This document shows, piece by piece, positions 12,701-50,539 of a DNA stretch of 64,000 bases. Both the position numbers and the translations under genes were made by a program. The stretch lies in contig NC_071336.1 of assembly GCF_027744825.2 (NCBI RefSeq), forward strand, positions 13,481,501-13,545,500, given 5' to 3'. The stretch comes from Synchiropus splendidus. Its lineage: Eukaryota; Chordata; Actinopteri; Syngnathiformes; Callionymidae. The notes under the pieces are model-generated. The model saw only the letters and a program-made list of their open reading frames with translations, searched no databases and was not told the origin of the DNA. The stretch's first letter is position 1. Every line of letters starts with the position of its first letter.

Positions 12701-14437
12701 TGTGGGGCACCTCCACCAGTAAACTCTCACAGATGCTCCACAGTAGGGATCCCTCCTCATGTAGTTGTGACTAACCTGGAGCTAGGATGCCTCCCTTTTG
12801 ACCTCTCTCAGCTGCACATGATGACCAAATGAAACCTAAGCTCTCACCCACAGAGTTTCCTACAAGTCTTGCTTCTGACCACTTTCAGTCAAATGCTCGA
12901 GCTGAGGCTGTCTCCTGGCTGCTCTTCCAAGAACTGTCCCTGCGGTGGGTAAGCCCTATTTACATGTTGATGTTTATATATGCTGACGTCATAAAAAAAC
13001 ACAACTGTTACGGGGAAAAAAAACAGCTCAAAAGTTTCCCAACTGCTTTTTATTCACCAAAATCATGTGGACAACAACAGGGTGAGCAAACACGACATCA
13101 GCAACAAATTATGCAGAACTATCACACATCAATTCTCCTTTCCCTGGACCCTTTCTGCCTCCATGAATCCCTCATGAAGCTGCCGTGGCATCTCCCAAAA
13201 GGCCTCATGCATGTCAGCCACATCCATTCTCCTCTTCCTCTTCCAGGTCAATGTGGAGGAGTTGTGGACACATCAGGTCTCTGGGCTCCGGCAGATGTTT
13301 CAGAAGTGGACACAGGATTCCTCAGATGTGCCTTAAAAAGAGAAAACAAAATAATTCACTTTTTATTTTATTGTTTGTTTAGATCATGTAAACAACAGTA
13401 ACATCAAATCAGTAAAGAGAAAACACATGAATAAGTTAGAAATAATTTATTTAATACATGAAATCAAAACACAAACCCGCAGATTTAACTTCTTTCTAAA
13501 ATTGTAGCATTGACCTCTGTCTGTTTTATAGTTTTAAAGTTACTTACCACAACTTGCAGGTGTGCTCAGCCTTTTTTCTGGCTTCTTGGCTCGATGATTG
13601 TAGCACCAGTAGCATCAACGTGAACGTCGTCCTTTACAACAGACAAAGCCCCTGATTTGCGAAGAGCTTCCTGCACACGCAGAGACTGGATCCTCAGTTT
13701 CTTCTTTAAGTTCAGCTGTGCCCATTTAACCAATGTCGTTGCCATCTGTAAACAGGTTGTTGAGTTAAAGCTCTGTACATCTCATCCAACAGTGCCATTC
13801 CAGGTTCGGGTTAGGGTTAGTGTGCGGAGCTTCTCACTCATCACTAAGGGAATGTTCGGACATCCTTTGGAAAAAAAAAGCGAATGAATGAATGAATAAA
13901 AAAGCCATTATCCCCATTTTTCCAACTCGTAACAGTAGATTTAGAGCCGTGCCTTTTGGCTCAGCTCATTCTTGGCCTCATGACTGATGGTCCCAGGAAT
14001 GGTATTCCCCTCACTCGGGACCTAAAATGCTTGAGCTCCAGCATCATGTTTGGCAACAGCACATTCGATGATAACTAAATTTCATCGCCTGCGCAGGGCA
14101 TTTCCCAAAAGGCCTATCGTCCCAGTCGTTTCCAGTGAGGAACCAAGACCTCACAAGAACCTGAGCCTGAAGTTCCCACCAGCGCCAGCATATTCCCCAT
14201 TGACAGCCTCTTTTAAATCTCACTCCAAGTTTATGTGATTAGCATGAGTGTCGACATTAGCAACAGTTATGGTCCTTTAGGTGCCCGGCGTGTTAACAAA
14301 AGACCCACTGTTGTTTTAACCTGTCACTAAACACGCACCACACGCCACCACCCATCCTGGCACATACACACAACCCAGTCATCTGCACACAAATGTTATC
14401 TTGGTATCAGCATTCTCCTCATGCTGCACCGGCTCGG
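9772..14437. other. no gene recognised
   Basis: Contains the SOX-like cluster. A 190-codon plus-strand ORF (12829-13401) overlaps low-complexity sequence and matches nothing I know. A minus-strand run at about 13750-13560, opening MATTLVKWAQLNLKKKLRIQ after a CAG acceptor-like site, is protein-like but unidentified and only about 60 codons long. Confidence 0.45.
10401..10470 (+). promoter_or_regulatory. SOX-motif cluster, possible enhancer
   Basis: Three ATTG-type SOX words in 30 bp (ccattgttttg, tcattgctg, ccattgtctt) next to gattgattacagc and cagcagcgcacatatc. The density resembles conserved non-coding elements; conservation is untested. Confidence 0.25.
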
Positions 14438-14715
14438 GACACACACACACACAACACATCCATCACAGCGCAACCATACATCCGTCATATCAGAGCTGCT
14501 GCCGGCCCCTCCACATCGCTCCGCGTCTATGGTATTATTACCCAACATGCACTTGTTTTTCTTACAAGCAGCCAGGAAATGAGCTTTAGAAAGCCTAAAA
14601 GTGCGCACACACACACACACTTGGGCATGCACACAGACACACAGAGAAAACCCAAAACATCCTGAAGAGACTAAGTGGGGCCAGACAAGAACTTAACCTG
14701 ACACACACACACACA
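14438..14715 (+). repeat. cluster of short (CA)n tracts
   Basis: Three short CA runs at about 14440-14452, 14604-14622 and 14700-14716 within 280 bp. They produce Thr-His ORFs. Confidence 0.9.
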
Positions 14716-17700
14716 CTTTTTCAGAGAACAATACTCCTGCTTCAACTCTGCTGCCCTGACTACCGGCCATTGGAAACGGGAATTTCAGAATCAGTGGGAG
14801 CGGCGCGATCAGAATACCTTGCCAGGCACCTAAACAATGCAGGGATCCGTGCAGTAAAGCTGCAAACAGTATTAAGCCTTTGATAAGGTCTTAAAAGCAG
14901 CGCTCCCTGGCACAGGCAGGAAGCCAGAGGAAACGGCCCGCCGAGAGTTTGAACGTGGAACGCCGTGTGTCTCAGCGCTGACACTTTTTCACACACAGAT
15001 GAAAAGGCCGGGCTGCAGAGCCAACACTCTTGGAAGGACCTCCAACCTAATGATGTGTAATTGTTCTGTAATTGCCTCAAACGCACCACAAATGACTGTG
15101 AAACGAATTCTACCGTCAAACCGACGGAGCTTGGAAGCCTGTCCAAAAGCAACATGGAAGTCATCGAGAAAACTGAATTGAGAAATGTGATCACTGTATT
15201 ACCTGTCATGGATTCGATGCGTAAACATGTTCTGCATCAAGGCGGATCAAAGGCCACACTTTAAAGTCATGCAACTTCGGCTGTGAGCGGTTTCACAAAC
15301 GTCGCAATGACTCAGGCCACTTCAGCGTGTAGTCAGAAACAGCACGCTCATCCTGTTGGAGAAGGAGCGCTGCAGCTTTCCTCCCAAGAGGCCGCTCAAT
15401 CCAGCCTGCATCGACACCTCTATAACTAGGGCTGTTCCTCGATCGCGCCAGGGGACACACTGATAAACATGTCTCCAGGTGAAAAATAAATCTGTCTCTC
15501 GTGTCCATTATATTATATTACATTAGATGGCCTTTATTAGTCCCCATTTAACTGGAAATAAGGGTTAAACAAAGTATGACAAATCCCCCTTGTAATGGTT
15601 GGAGGCTGCTTCACACCAAGTAGCTTCAATGAAAGTTATCGATCGGCTGAGGGGAAAATATAAATAACAACCGAAATGGAGGATTGGATCGGCAGAATTG
15701 TGGTCCCTTATGTCAGTGGCGGGCCACGCATTTTATACCTTCAATTAAGCTGCGGCAGCCTCTAGATTGGAAGTGGCGAACTTCCACCGTCTGGTTATCT
15801 CGCGGGTGCGGCTGCAGATGCCGGGGAAATGCAGGAGAACAACGCGATACACGCTGGAATGTCACCAAACATCTGTGGTTTAATTGCTCTGAAGCTAGTT
15901 TGCCCATATCATTCCGTATATGTTTAAGCCACAGGCTTCTGAGAGCAAGAAAAACAAGGAGCAGTTAGTCCTGAAATGACGGTATGAGTATCCAATCACA
16001 GGACACGTACAAGTCACGTTCAACGTGAGGCCAGCTAGAAAGCCTCGCTGTCCCCAACTGGCAATCTGATTGGTTATTGCAACTATCCATCTACTACATG
16101 TGTCAGTTCATGTGAAGTTCCAATTGTTCAAGCTGAGTGCTTGATGCCTCAGATGTCTCCTGAGCTGTTCTGAAGCAGCAACCTTATGGCCCCAAAGCGG
16201 GTTATGTTTTGGTTGGATGTAGAAGAAGTAAAGTCTGTAGTTTGTCAACTTCCAAACAGCCTCAATTTCTTTACAGTTGTGTGTGGAGCCCATTGCTGCA
16301 TGAAAATGAAGCTTTTCAAAACATCAAAACTCCACCTGGAGTCTAGCTCCAACCTTTAACCTCCGACGGTGACCACTCCTGACTCCAATCACATCAACAG
16401 CCTTTGACCTTTATGGCTGATTCTTACTGGTACTTACTGGTTCTTACGCTTCTACATTCTTTATCCCACTGGATTTCACTCCAGATTCCTTCAAGACTTG
16501 TGTTTCTTTGTATTTCCCTCTAAATTTTGACACTCAATCATGCCCAAAATCAACATCAGGGAAGGTTTTGGAAAGGCACCAGTGTGGAATCAGATCAGAA
16601 CGTGGGGCACATGAACAGTACCTCCACCGGCGCATGCCGTTTGCTGTGAAAATAAACATGACGGAAGGTTTCCGCGATACCGATCTGGGCCACGTCGGGG
16701 GAATATTGAGAAAACATGCTCAAAAATGTGTCAGATACGCAGCGCAAAGGAAACCTGCAACCAAAGTGACTTCCAGCCAAGTCAGGAAAAATTAAAGTCC
16801 TTGTCAACGGCAGAGAAGTGGACGTTTCAAGTATGCAGGAGGTGGCTGGGAGCCAGGATGTGCAGCTCAGTTCATTTTCTCAATGGCAGGCAAAAGTTTG
16901 CTCGCTGCTGTTGCGCACAGATTCATGTGACTAGCTCGCCACTTCATCTAACCCGCTCCATTTAATGTCGTCCTATTGAGAGAGTGCGGTGCTCAAAGTT
17001 GCTTTTGATCTTCTTCCTTCTGACCAGCATGTTGTGTCTGCCGCAGTGTGAGTTCTTGAGAGATATAAAAAATGACCCTTTGTCTGTTTCCATATTAATT
17101 CTGAGCGTAATGAAAGTGATGGTGCTGCTTAAAGTGGTGTGTCCCTGCTGACACAGTGGTTTTACCCAGACTGACTCTGAGAAGTTTCTTATTATAGCGC
17201 TGGATGTTTACTACTTTTTATGAACCACAGTAAAGGCCTTGTGCATCGCTGGCTAGTATTAGCATCAGGTTTGAATCAGCAGTGGTCGGTGTGGTTCCTT
17301 TGTAAGATGTCGTGAACTTAGTTACACTGTTATTGTTGATGCTCCACTGATAGAACAATTATTGTTGGTATTTGATTCATATTCAGACAGATTGTCATCT
17401 CACCCGATGTAACTGCTGGGCCTTAGAAACTGGCTTTGCATTTTCATTTCTTCCTAAGTGTTTTAATATTCTATCATAATTTGTATTTTCTTAAATGGGT
17501 CTCTCTTGAAAGTGACATAACGTTTGGCACACATCCTGCACCATCCCTTTAAAATCTGCTTTGCTTGGTCTCTTTACATTGACATGAAATCTCACACACT
17601 CCACCATTCTGGACTGGATGTCTCTTCATGAGCAGTGAGTGATGCCACTCCCTGTAACAATTGTGATCCCATTTCATCTGGTCTGTCACTCACGTCTTTA

Positions 17701-20700
17701 TTATGTAGTTGCGCTTTGAATTACTGGTTGAGATTGTCTTACACAAGTTAACTCACAATTTATATCAGAGACGAAGAGAGGAAATCAGGAGGGAGGAAGC
17801 CATGGAGCATGTAGCCTGAGGTCACATGCTCGCAATAAGTGGCAGCAAACGTCCATGGATGTGAGGGAGTCGTGAAAAAAAATGTCAGTAAAAAAGTTTG
17901 TTTTTCCAAGTACTTTTTTTTTCGAGGCTGTCCTAGTTCGAGCAATGTTTGTGGTCCAGCAGGAACGAGATACCTGTTGTGATGCAGGTGGTCACACAGA
18001 GGCTCTAGTTCCTCTTAAAATTCTCACAAAATGAAGATTTCTGATGAGACTATTGTGTTTTCACCGCCTCAAGAGAGAGTTATTGCAGAGTCAGTCACAT
18101 TAAAATGATTTGTGCGCAATAGAAGCCAGGCATTTGACCAAATGTTCACCAAGGAGAAAAAGCTTTTTCTGTACGCCCACAAAAATGTGTCGATTATTAC
18201 ATTTGCAAATAAATATTTGAAGCAGGCTGATCTTATGTGATGCATAATGTGGATTCTGTTTAAACTAATGTTGATATTGTGAACCAATGAGGGACGTGAG
18301 CGATGTGACAGCTGGTGTTTACGATAACGTCCTCCCAGTGTGTTCGATCTAAATCATGAGCTCATTTATCTGCTCCACCCCTGCAGCTCCAGCGTTCTGG
18401 AGCGATTCCAACAGGCAAAGAAGAAGGTTACAACCTTGTGTTTTCTATTCCGAATCAATCATTTTGGAATTAAAATGAGCCTCTGGTCTGAAAACAATGT
18501 TACAGTCCATCGAGTGTGTGGCTTGTTTGGGGACCAATGTGGGTGTATGATAAAAGCGTTTGTGAAAAATGGAGACAAGGAGGTGTGTTAAATGTGTGAC
18601 ATGTGTTCGGTGACGCTCCCCAGACCGCTGGTGCGGAGGAAAAAAAGAAATTATATTGCAGTTTTGGGAGTGATTTTGGCACTGCTGTATTTCATGACCT
18701 CAGCCGCTGAAGGCAAATCAGATTGCAGCACTAGCTCTAGACTTGACTCCATCGAAGAGGTCACTGGAGCCCCAGAGGATTCATCCCAACATCCATCGCC
18801 AGATCTACCACGGAGATGGAGTGATATATGATGTGTGTGTCGCAGGGATAGTACAGGCAGTTTCCAGGTTTTCCATGTTGTCTGTTGCAGCCGTTTCTCC
18901 GCTCACCGGATTCAGTCATGTCTGTTCACTTCATTCGAGTTCCTTCGGGGGATTTCACACTTTTTTTCCCTTTAAAAACTTGATTCCTGGAACTCGAGCC
19001 CTGCAGACAATGGCACTTCAGTTTGCCATTAGTCAGCAAGTTGGCCTGGAGGCAGCATGATGAGGACGATGTCAGCGCATTTATTTCCAACTTCATCCCC
19101 CGAACATTTCAGGGATAATAATTCATATGGAGTCGCAGTTATTGGGAGGATTTCAGAATGAAAAAGTCACGCTGGCTTGAGCCAAGTAGGTCGTCCTGTT
19201 TCTCCAAGAGAATCAAAAACTGAACAATGACTATGATGGAAGTTCCATCTATTCAAGACATCCACTCTTCGCTGGAGCACCATTGTTTACACTTATTTTA
19301 ATGACATTGATGGGACAATACAACACACAACTTTATAGGTTTATATATAAATAAATATAGGTTCAGCATAACTGACTGATATAGTGCATCCAGCCTGCTT
19401 TTCACATCAATCGAGTCACCGCAACTAACTCTCAGAGCCAGGTCTACAGTATCCTCCAAAAGTTGCGGTAATAAATTCACTGGTTCAACTATCCACCCAG
19501 GAACAACCTAGAGATATGCTGTACCTAGCATGGCGTGCTCACAACACAGACAGAATCTTGACTTGCTTACAGTCTCCCAGCCTCCACTTCTGGCCTGCTG
19601 GCTTCTTGTTGTCGTTTTGGGTTCTTTGGAGATGCAAGACAATGCTCTCACCTTTGCATTTCCCTCTTTGTTCCGACACCTGGCCCTCTCATTCTCTCTT
19701 GGTAGTTCTGCTCACGGTTTCCCTGCCAATATGCCGTTTCAGTTTCATGTGGTGTGTCACGTCTTGCATGTCTGAAAACAGGGCTGATGCTTGATGCTTA
19801 GACCACGATTCAGTAGAAGGTCCAGTCCATTTCCTAAAGTAGACGCTGCCTGTAATAACCGAGTCAAAATAGGGATGAGTGACAACCACCGGCTGGTACA
19901 CAGGCTAATGCTAAACACGATTGCAACAGACGTAACAAGAACCCACCATAATCACATTGAATTCCCACAACCTTCGTGGCCCAGAGCGTTTTTATCGCTC
20001 CATGAAAATAGAGTCATTGCTTTTGTTTTGTTTTGACACAATGAGCCACTGCCAGAGAATGTTTTTTTTCTTATTTTTATTAGAACTAAGTCACCGAGCC
20101 AAGTCACATGATTCTTAAATGGTAAGTCAGAGACACGGAGCTGCACGACAGACTCAGAGAACAGCTGAGGTTTCTCTGAGGAAATACAGCACAGTGGTAA
20201 CAGCTAATGTTGTTCAGACGACCAAAAGACTCTTTCAGCTTGGAAAAGAAGTGGTAGCAGATCTGATGACAGATCTTAAATCTTCTTCCACTGCAACTAG
20301 CAAAGAAGGATGAGGTTCAGTTCTGGAAACTCCGATGGTTTGAGATCAGAAAATAATCTTGTGATTGTACTGTACAAATCTAGTTGTTTTGATGGACCTC
20401 TGAATGGTGAAGATGCCCTGGTTGAGTGCATGAGTAGTCATGCAGCTGGATCTACTCCAGCTGCGGAGTCAAATTAAAGTGCCAATAAGTCAGAATAAAT
20501 AACAGATGAAATTCGTGACTGTTTGCAAGGTTAGCTGGAGTACAAGAGACAGAAACCACTTCAAATCCAAACAATGAAGTCTCCAGTATCAGTGGAGCTT
20601 TCATGCTGTTATGGTGTCTTCACAAATGAAGATATAAAACTGTGGTGGGTGGGTGGAATTACATAATTCCTTCCCAGTGTGTTGGGGAAAGCAAGCATGT

Positions 20701-21820
20701 ATCAAGGGTCTATTTTGTAGTTTGTGGCGAATATTGACTTTTTTGTGCTTCATGACAAGTTAGCATGTATTTCACTGCAACACACCTCATTCGCAGTGGC
20801 TCATGGAGCAAATGTCTCACATATAACCTAATATTTTCAGTTATAGCAGCCAAACCAAATGATAAATCCAACCCAGTTCTGATATTGAATGTCAACGCAC
20901 TGACAAAGAGAAGTTAAACATTAATGTTTTGTTGAATATTACAGCACTTGACTCAGGACTGTCACCTTAGGACAGTTGTGATGCGCAGACTCACGTTGCA
21001 GCAGAGCACATCACAAACACATTTATCAGAGGTAGTCACTCGGCTACAGATGTGTGAGACACGGAGAGAGTGGTGTGAGAACGTGAGACAAGCCTCAGTG
21101 GCGTGACCCTCACACATCTGGCTGCCCTGACTAAGGTAGCTTAGCTATAACCACCGCATTAGTGTAGCAAGTTAAAGGTCTTAAGAATTAATTGAAGAGC
21201 TGTTTTTGTTTGATTTGTGAAGACAAAAAAAGCATCCTTGTCAATATGTGACATTTTTTCAAGAAAGTCTGAAGAAGAACGATAAAAAAAGAGGCTAGAG
21301 GTTTTTTTTTTATTTGACGTTTATTCCTTCATGTTGAATCTATATTTCTATTATTTGTTCCAAAACCATGACAGCGTTTCCTTAGTTAATGTTCCTATCT
21401 TGATCTACCTCTATTTGTTATTACTCCTGTTCATTTTGACTTCCTGTTCATTTTCTCTGCTTCATGAGTCCACAATATTTATGGTTGTAACTTCATAAGT
21501 TCAGGAAGTTCATCTAAAGCCACTTAGTGAGTGAACGAAGGCTGTAATCTGTGTGTCGTAACTGAGAAGTGAAGGAGGCAGATTTTATCATCTAACTATA
21601 TGGGATTTATGGAGAGCTTTATTAAAAGATACTGAACATACTGCTCCTCTGGGGTTTCAAAATCATCATAAAACCCCGTGAAATGAGCACAGCCCCTTTA
21701 AATTTCACACAGATGCACCACTGAGACTCATGAGGCCGAGCCACTACTTTAGCATGTCTGGACCATGTCCTCCAGCTCAACAGTGACACACATCCTCTCA
21801 ACACTGCTCCTCCTCTTTAG
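14716..21820. other. no gene recognised
   Basis: The 14.75-15.95 kb stretch is relatively CpG-rich and has ORFs up to 149 codons on the minus strand (14760-15209) without motifs. From 16 to 21.8 kb the sequence is AT-rich, with short ORFs only. Any upstream exons of the 21821 candidate should lie here or further left. Confidence 0.45.
15525..15575 (+). repeat. short LINE-tail-like sequence
   Basis: gatggcctttattagtcccc followed by aactggaaataagg resembles the TTTATTAGTCCC...GGGAAAT end often seen in fish non-LTR elements. Short and diverged. Confidence 0.3.
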
Positions 21821-22120
21821 TTGACCGAACACCACAAAACATCAAACCGAGCGCCAGAAATTTCCGATCCCTTCCACTGAATGAAGAGATTCAACTCTCG
21901 CAGATAAAGAACGATTCGAGCACCAAGCGCTCCATGGAAACCACTCGTTTCGGATCTAGCCTTCTGGCCACAGACAGCAACGGATCTCCGGCTTTCTCTT
22001 TGAACTGGTCAGGAAGTCAGCAGGCTCTAAGTCACCAGATGACCCCCAGTTTTATCTCAAGTGGCTTCAAGAACAGATTTTACTTACCAAGTTATGCAAG
22101 TCGAGGCGAAGAGGCTTAGA
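21821..22120 (+). CDS. candidate 3'-terminal coding exon of an unidentified gene
   Basis: After a strong pyrimidine tract and acceptor (CTCCTCCTCTTTAG at 21807-21820) the plus strand is open for 99 codons to TAG at 22118-22120. It reads DRTPQNIKPSARNFRSLPLN, EEIQLSQIKNDSSTKRSMET, TRFGSSLLATDSNGSPAFSL, ending FYLPSYASRGEEA. The composition is protein-like (Ser/Asn-rich, few Cys) and unlike the repeat-driven ORFs nearby. An ATTAAA lies about 130 bases after the stop (about 22248). The first two bases complete a codon begun in an upstream exon, which I could not find. I do not recognise the protein; it could also be a chance ORF or a pseudogene. Confidence 0.35.
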
Positions 22121-24299
22121 CCAGTGTGACCTGAGTGTTTTTTCTATCATGTTTTATCACCTTTTTCATGTCATCATTGTTGAGTTACTGTCATATAATA
22201 CAGGGTGTCTCCAAAAAAAAGTCTCTCCACCTCTGAACAAATGTACTATTAAAGCATAAGAAATAACCCAGAGGATTGAGTTATCATATTCTGAAGTAAT
22301 GTTTATGGACTGAAGGCCTCAACACAAACACCCACACATTCATTTGTAACAATTGTCTTCTGACTTCCTTCACATCTGCTGAATATAAGAGGACCGATAG
22401 ATAGCTCATATGGAGCGTCTCTGTGATGGCAGAGAGACTCTCTGCACACTGCACTTTATTGTTGCTGCTCCCTGACTCACAGTTTCCTTTGATTGTATGT
22501 AAAGGCACTTTGTTGAACTGGAATTTCAGAGTGGCTCACTTGAAATCAAACCTTTCCAAACAGTTGTCTGGTGTCAGCTTTTTCACTTTGAAAGGTCAGT
22601 GTGAATATTCTGTTACGCGAGCAGCAGCAGAGACTGAAGCGGTGGGAACCTGCGTCCCACAACCTCAGGTGAAGCCCAGAGGACAGAGGAGACAGATCTC
22701 ATTGCCATTCTTGAAATTACAAATATTTCAGTCGTGGTCCAACCCTTGTGTGCGCACACACACAAACACACACACACACACACAGGTAAAGAGATCTGAC
22801 ACTTGCTGGTGTAGGGTGACACCTTGAATTGGCCTATTACCACATGGAAATATTTCGGGGGCTTTGTAATGCGCAGCAAGACAATGGCAGTCCTGGGAAC
22901 TGGAGGAATGATATGCAGGAGAGATGCGGATGAGGTAAGGCAACATGTCTGGAGGAAACTGGACAAGAAAAGAGTCAAGATACGAGATAACACAGAGAGA
23001 CGGGGAGGGACGAGCGTCAATGTGAGTCGACACAAGTGAGCATGGGAGAATGTGAGGTGTGAGAATGCCAGAGCCACGAGCAGGTTGGTAACCTGAGCCC
23101 CATGTGAAGCCTCAACCACAGGAACTGAGCTCAAGAATACACTGAGTCATTGCAGGACGGACAAAGTTCAGGCGCAAACCCACTGGCACATCAAGGCCGA
23201 CGACATTGAAATGCTAATCCACAGACATAACCAGGTCAACTTTCCAAAGGCGAATGAAATGCACAAGGAAAAAATATCCAGCAGACAAATCCCAACACAC
23301 AAACACGCTTCCTCTGAGCTCCAAATTCCTTCACACAAGGATTGTGTGGCTAGAAACAAGTCCGGACTGGAAGGCTGAGACGGTGAGCCAAGAATAGATT
23401 CATGGCACCTTTGATCCAGAGATTCTGAGATAGCAACACACTGATTCAATCGATTGAGATACTGACTTTTAACAACAGCATTTCAAGTATTACATTTTGT
23501 CAGGGAGGTCTTGTGCTTTATCACCCTGCTGTGTTTGTGTTTTGTTAGGGAGGGAGTCGTCTTGTTGGACTTGTCAAAAGATAGTTGTCAAACAGGGACC
23601 AAGAGTTCAATTGAACCTCCACTGTGACCGTGTGTGGCTCGCTCCTCCCGAGCACAAAAACACTGAAACTTTCTCTGCTAAATTCGGCCTTAAGAATGTG
23701 TTCACACGTTATGCCGTCTAGCAGGGAACTCTTCAAGAGATGAAGACAATAGTCACTCATCTCACTCATTTTCAGAAAATGGAAGCACACCATCCGAGTG
23801 GCATGCTGACTGAAGGGAATACAGCAAACTCTGACCTGGAACTACCCAATGTGTTGCGTGCTGCTGAACTCTTATTGCCTCCCCAACCACTTGTTTCATG
23901 TTGTGAAGCTGATTATGTTAACATTTGGATCTTATACTAACAGCAATAAAGGTTTCCATTGTTACAGTTCATGATGGGAGCTAGTTTGACTAGTTTCTTT
24001 CCGGTGTGACATTGTAACCACAAAAGCTAATGCTGCATTCCAGCTGGATGGTACTGTAGTTTAGGATTACATTCAAGATGTAATGTAATCATTGTTTATG
24101 AGAGTGTTTCATCTGCGCAATGACACCATCAGTTAGCAGTCTGGAATTTCATTGTTGGCTCATTGTTTTTTTCCACTTTCAATAATAGTGAGTCCTGCTG
24201 AATCCCTCATCTAATCCTGTGGTTTCTCACCTCTTTCATCCTTATACATTTGAATATATTGGCCATGCCTGGAACATAGAAGCTACGTTCTTGAGTTTT
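22121..24299. other. no gene recognised
   Basis: A CA microsatellite and short ORFs produced by it. Likely the space between the clcn5 3' end and whatever the 21.8 kb exon belongs to. Confidence 0.5.
22755..22785 (+). repeat. (CA)n microsatellite, imperfect
   Basis: About 14 CA units broken by single bases. It underlies the Val-Cys-rich reverse ORF here, which is not a gene. Confidence 0.9.
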
Positions 24300-24650
24300 A
24301 CAACTTTTTTTTTTATTGCTGACTGAGGCCCCCGCTCACATGTGACCAAGTGAAAGAGTCCATTGACTGCTTGAATAACAAGATACCCGGGGTCAGTTTG
24401 CAGCAGTTCAGGGGGTGATACTTTTTAAAAGAACCCTGTCTTGCTTTTCCAACTTTTCTGAATTGTGTTGAAAATGTTTGAGCCTCGCTAGATCTACGTG
24501 ATGCATAAGTGCCGCGTCCAGATGTTGTGCATGTTAGACTCTTCACCAGACTTTCACAAGCTCTATGAATTTGTGATGTAACCTCTTACAGACGTGCATG
24601 TGAGCAATTATTTGGACAGGCTTCCACGTTCCAGTAACTAGTGATGAGCC

Positions 24651-24730
24651 GATGAGACTTGGAAACAACGTCCTCATTTTCAGAGCTCAGCAGGTGGCGC
24701 TCTCTGTTTAAAAATGGTATGAGCTTAGGC
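24651..24730 (+). repeat. inverted-repeat family member (copy C, left half)
   Basis: gatgagacttggaaacaacg, then tcctcattttcagagctcag and caggtggcgctctctg align with the left half of copy B. The right half is missing or too diverged. Confidence 0.5.
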
Positions 24731-25234
24731 TCTGCAGGAGAACGTCAAGACAGTTCAACATCAAGTCCTTAAATGTACTTCACGTGCAGACCTGCACGAC
24801 TGACACATGGCCGTGACCAATCGGTAGCTAGCACCAAACCTCGCGCTCTCAATTTCAGCCGAGAGGTGAGGTCTGCTGTTTCCTCCTCATCATAATCGGA
24901 AACTTATATGGCGTAGCTGACTGACAGGAACTCACTGCAGTGCTGTCAAAGCCCATGAAATGAGCAGAAGAGGGTCCCTTTCAAGTCTTATATTTTGTTC
25001 CTGAAAGAAGACCCATGATTCACAGAACCAGGAGCAGTGGAGGTTACGAATATGTACCGGGTAAAATTTAAATGATGCGCTCATCCAACGTGGGGTGCCT
25101 CAGTGGCTCTGGTGACGTCACACCGCATTTTTATCAACCTGCTCCTCCTCTGATAACCTTTGAAAAAGGAGCGTCGGAGCGAATTGGCCTCCCGTCAGTG
25201 GGTTGTATGCTGCTTCCCCCGTGCTTGTGAGCGT

Positions 25235-25330
25235 ATCCTCTGGCACTCTGGTTTCCTCCCACACTTCAAAAATATACAGAGGATAATTGGTGGCCTTTAA
25301 ATTGTAGGTGTGAGTGCTTGTCTGTCTACA
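25235..25330 (+). repeat. common fish interspersed repeat fragment
   Basis: Carries ctctggtttcctcccacac, then aattggtggcctttaaattg and taggtgtgagtgcttgtctg, the same dispersed family as at 3425 but the neighbouring portion. It lies within the presumed clcn5 3'UTR. Confidence 0.65.
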
Positions 25331-26351
25331 TTTGGCTTGCTCATATCCAGGTGGTTGTAAATGAACAGATTTACAAGCCTTTTTCACACAACAGAAGAAA
25401 GACAATTTACACTGGGAAAAAAGGAAGGGCTCCGTGACAACTGTAATTTCAGCTTAATTGTGGCCTGAAGAGCAAAATAATCAAGTTGTAAAGCGTGAGT
25501 TGACTCGAGCCCCGCCTGGTTTCAAGCCCAAGTGACGCTGTATGAACAGACTGTTTGAGTTATTGAGCCAGAGCTCTGTATCACCAAGAGAAGAAAAACT
25601 ACATGAATCATTCATTTATGTCAATGCAATAATTTAGTTGAACAATCTTGTCACATGTATAGACAAATTATTTTACCTTCATAAGACATGGACTGGGTGT
25701 CACATGGATAACGGGACCTCCCAGAGGTGGTTTCAACAAGAACAGAACAGCTTTCAGAGAGATGAAGCATGGCTGGGTGTACATGAGAGACAGTTTCTCA
25801 CACTCTGTATTTTTGCCCCAAAGCTAAAGAAAATCTCACTGAGGGAGGCAGGAGGAGGAGGAGGGGATCCTGAAGCATCCATCAACTCAGTTTGGGGATC
25901 CAGGTCTGGACTCGCTCTGGCAGCCGGGGGGCAGGCAGAGAGCTCCCCATACCTCTCTCCATCTCCGTGTCTTCATTCCGCTCCTCATCCTCATCCCCTC
26001 TCTTTGCGTCAGCTGTGAAATTGGAGATTATCTGTCCCACACCAGCCCTCCAGCGTGGCAAGGCATGAACCTGGGAAGAGAAACTTCTGGTCTAACTTAT
26101 GGCTTTCTCCGCTGACCTGGTCAAACGGACCAATTCTTCCTCAATCATCCCTTTGGGCAAAACTGTAGACAGCGCACAGTGACTCAGAGCAGCTGAGCGC
26201 TGTGCGTCAGAGTGGTGCTCTCACACTGAGCTCTCCCGTCGTACAAAAATACCATTGTTCTATGGTCACGTGCAAATGAAGCTCAAGCTGGTCTTTCGCA
26301 GAGGTAAAGGTGCGCATCATCCCGGCGGCTGAGAGGACGGAGAGACGGCCG

Positions 26352-50457
<24,106 letters not shown>

Positions 50458-50539
50458 CCTTCGAAGTCCTGTCAAGATACACAACGACGCACAACTCGGT
50501 CATTCACTCGATCATTCCAACGAATCGATTTTGCGTTAC

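Larger units (their letters stand above)
24300..26351 (-). other. clcn5: clcn5 3'UTR (extent uncertain)
   Basis: Sequence below the stop should be transcribed as 3'UTR. The first AATAAA I find on the minus strand is at about 24314, next to an A-rich run, and would give about 2 kb of UTR. 25840-26000 has a GGA-rich, purine-biased stretch. A copy of a dispersed fish repeat lies at about 25235-25330 and a half copy of an inverted-repeat family at about 24651. The end point is inferred. Confidence 0.35.

Noticed and set aside
12829..13401. 190-codon plus-strand ORF, the longest outside the two genes' exons
   Set aside because: No domain, no hydrophobic pattern, no conserved motif, and its end runs into AT-rich low-complexity sequence. 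Treated as chance.
13560..13760. possible Myb/SANT-like or Harbinger-associated protein piece on the minus strand
   Set aside because: The run MATTLVKWAQLNLKKKLRIQ is protein-like and follows a CAG, but it lacks the diagnostic tryptophan spacing and I could not link it to other pieces.
14760..15209. 149-codon minus-strand ORF in a CpG-richer stretch
   Set aside because: No family motif and no splice partners found. GC-richer DNA lengthens random ORFs.
22613..23134. 173-codon minus-strand ORF
   Set aside because: It runs through the CA microsatellite (Val-Cys stretch) and has no motif.
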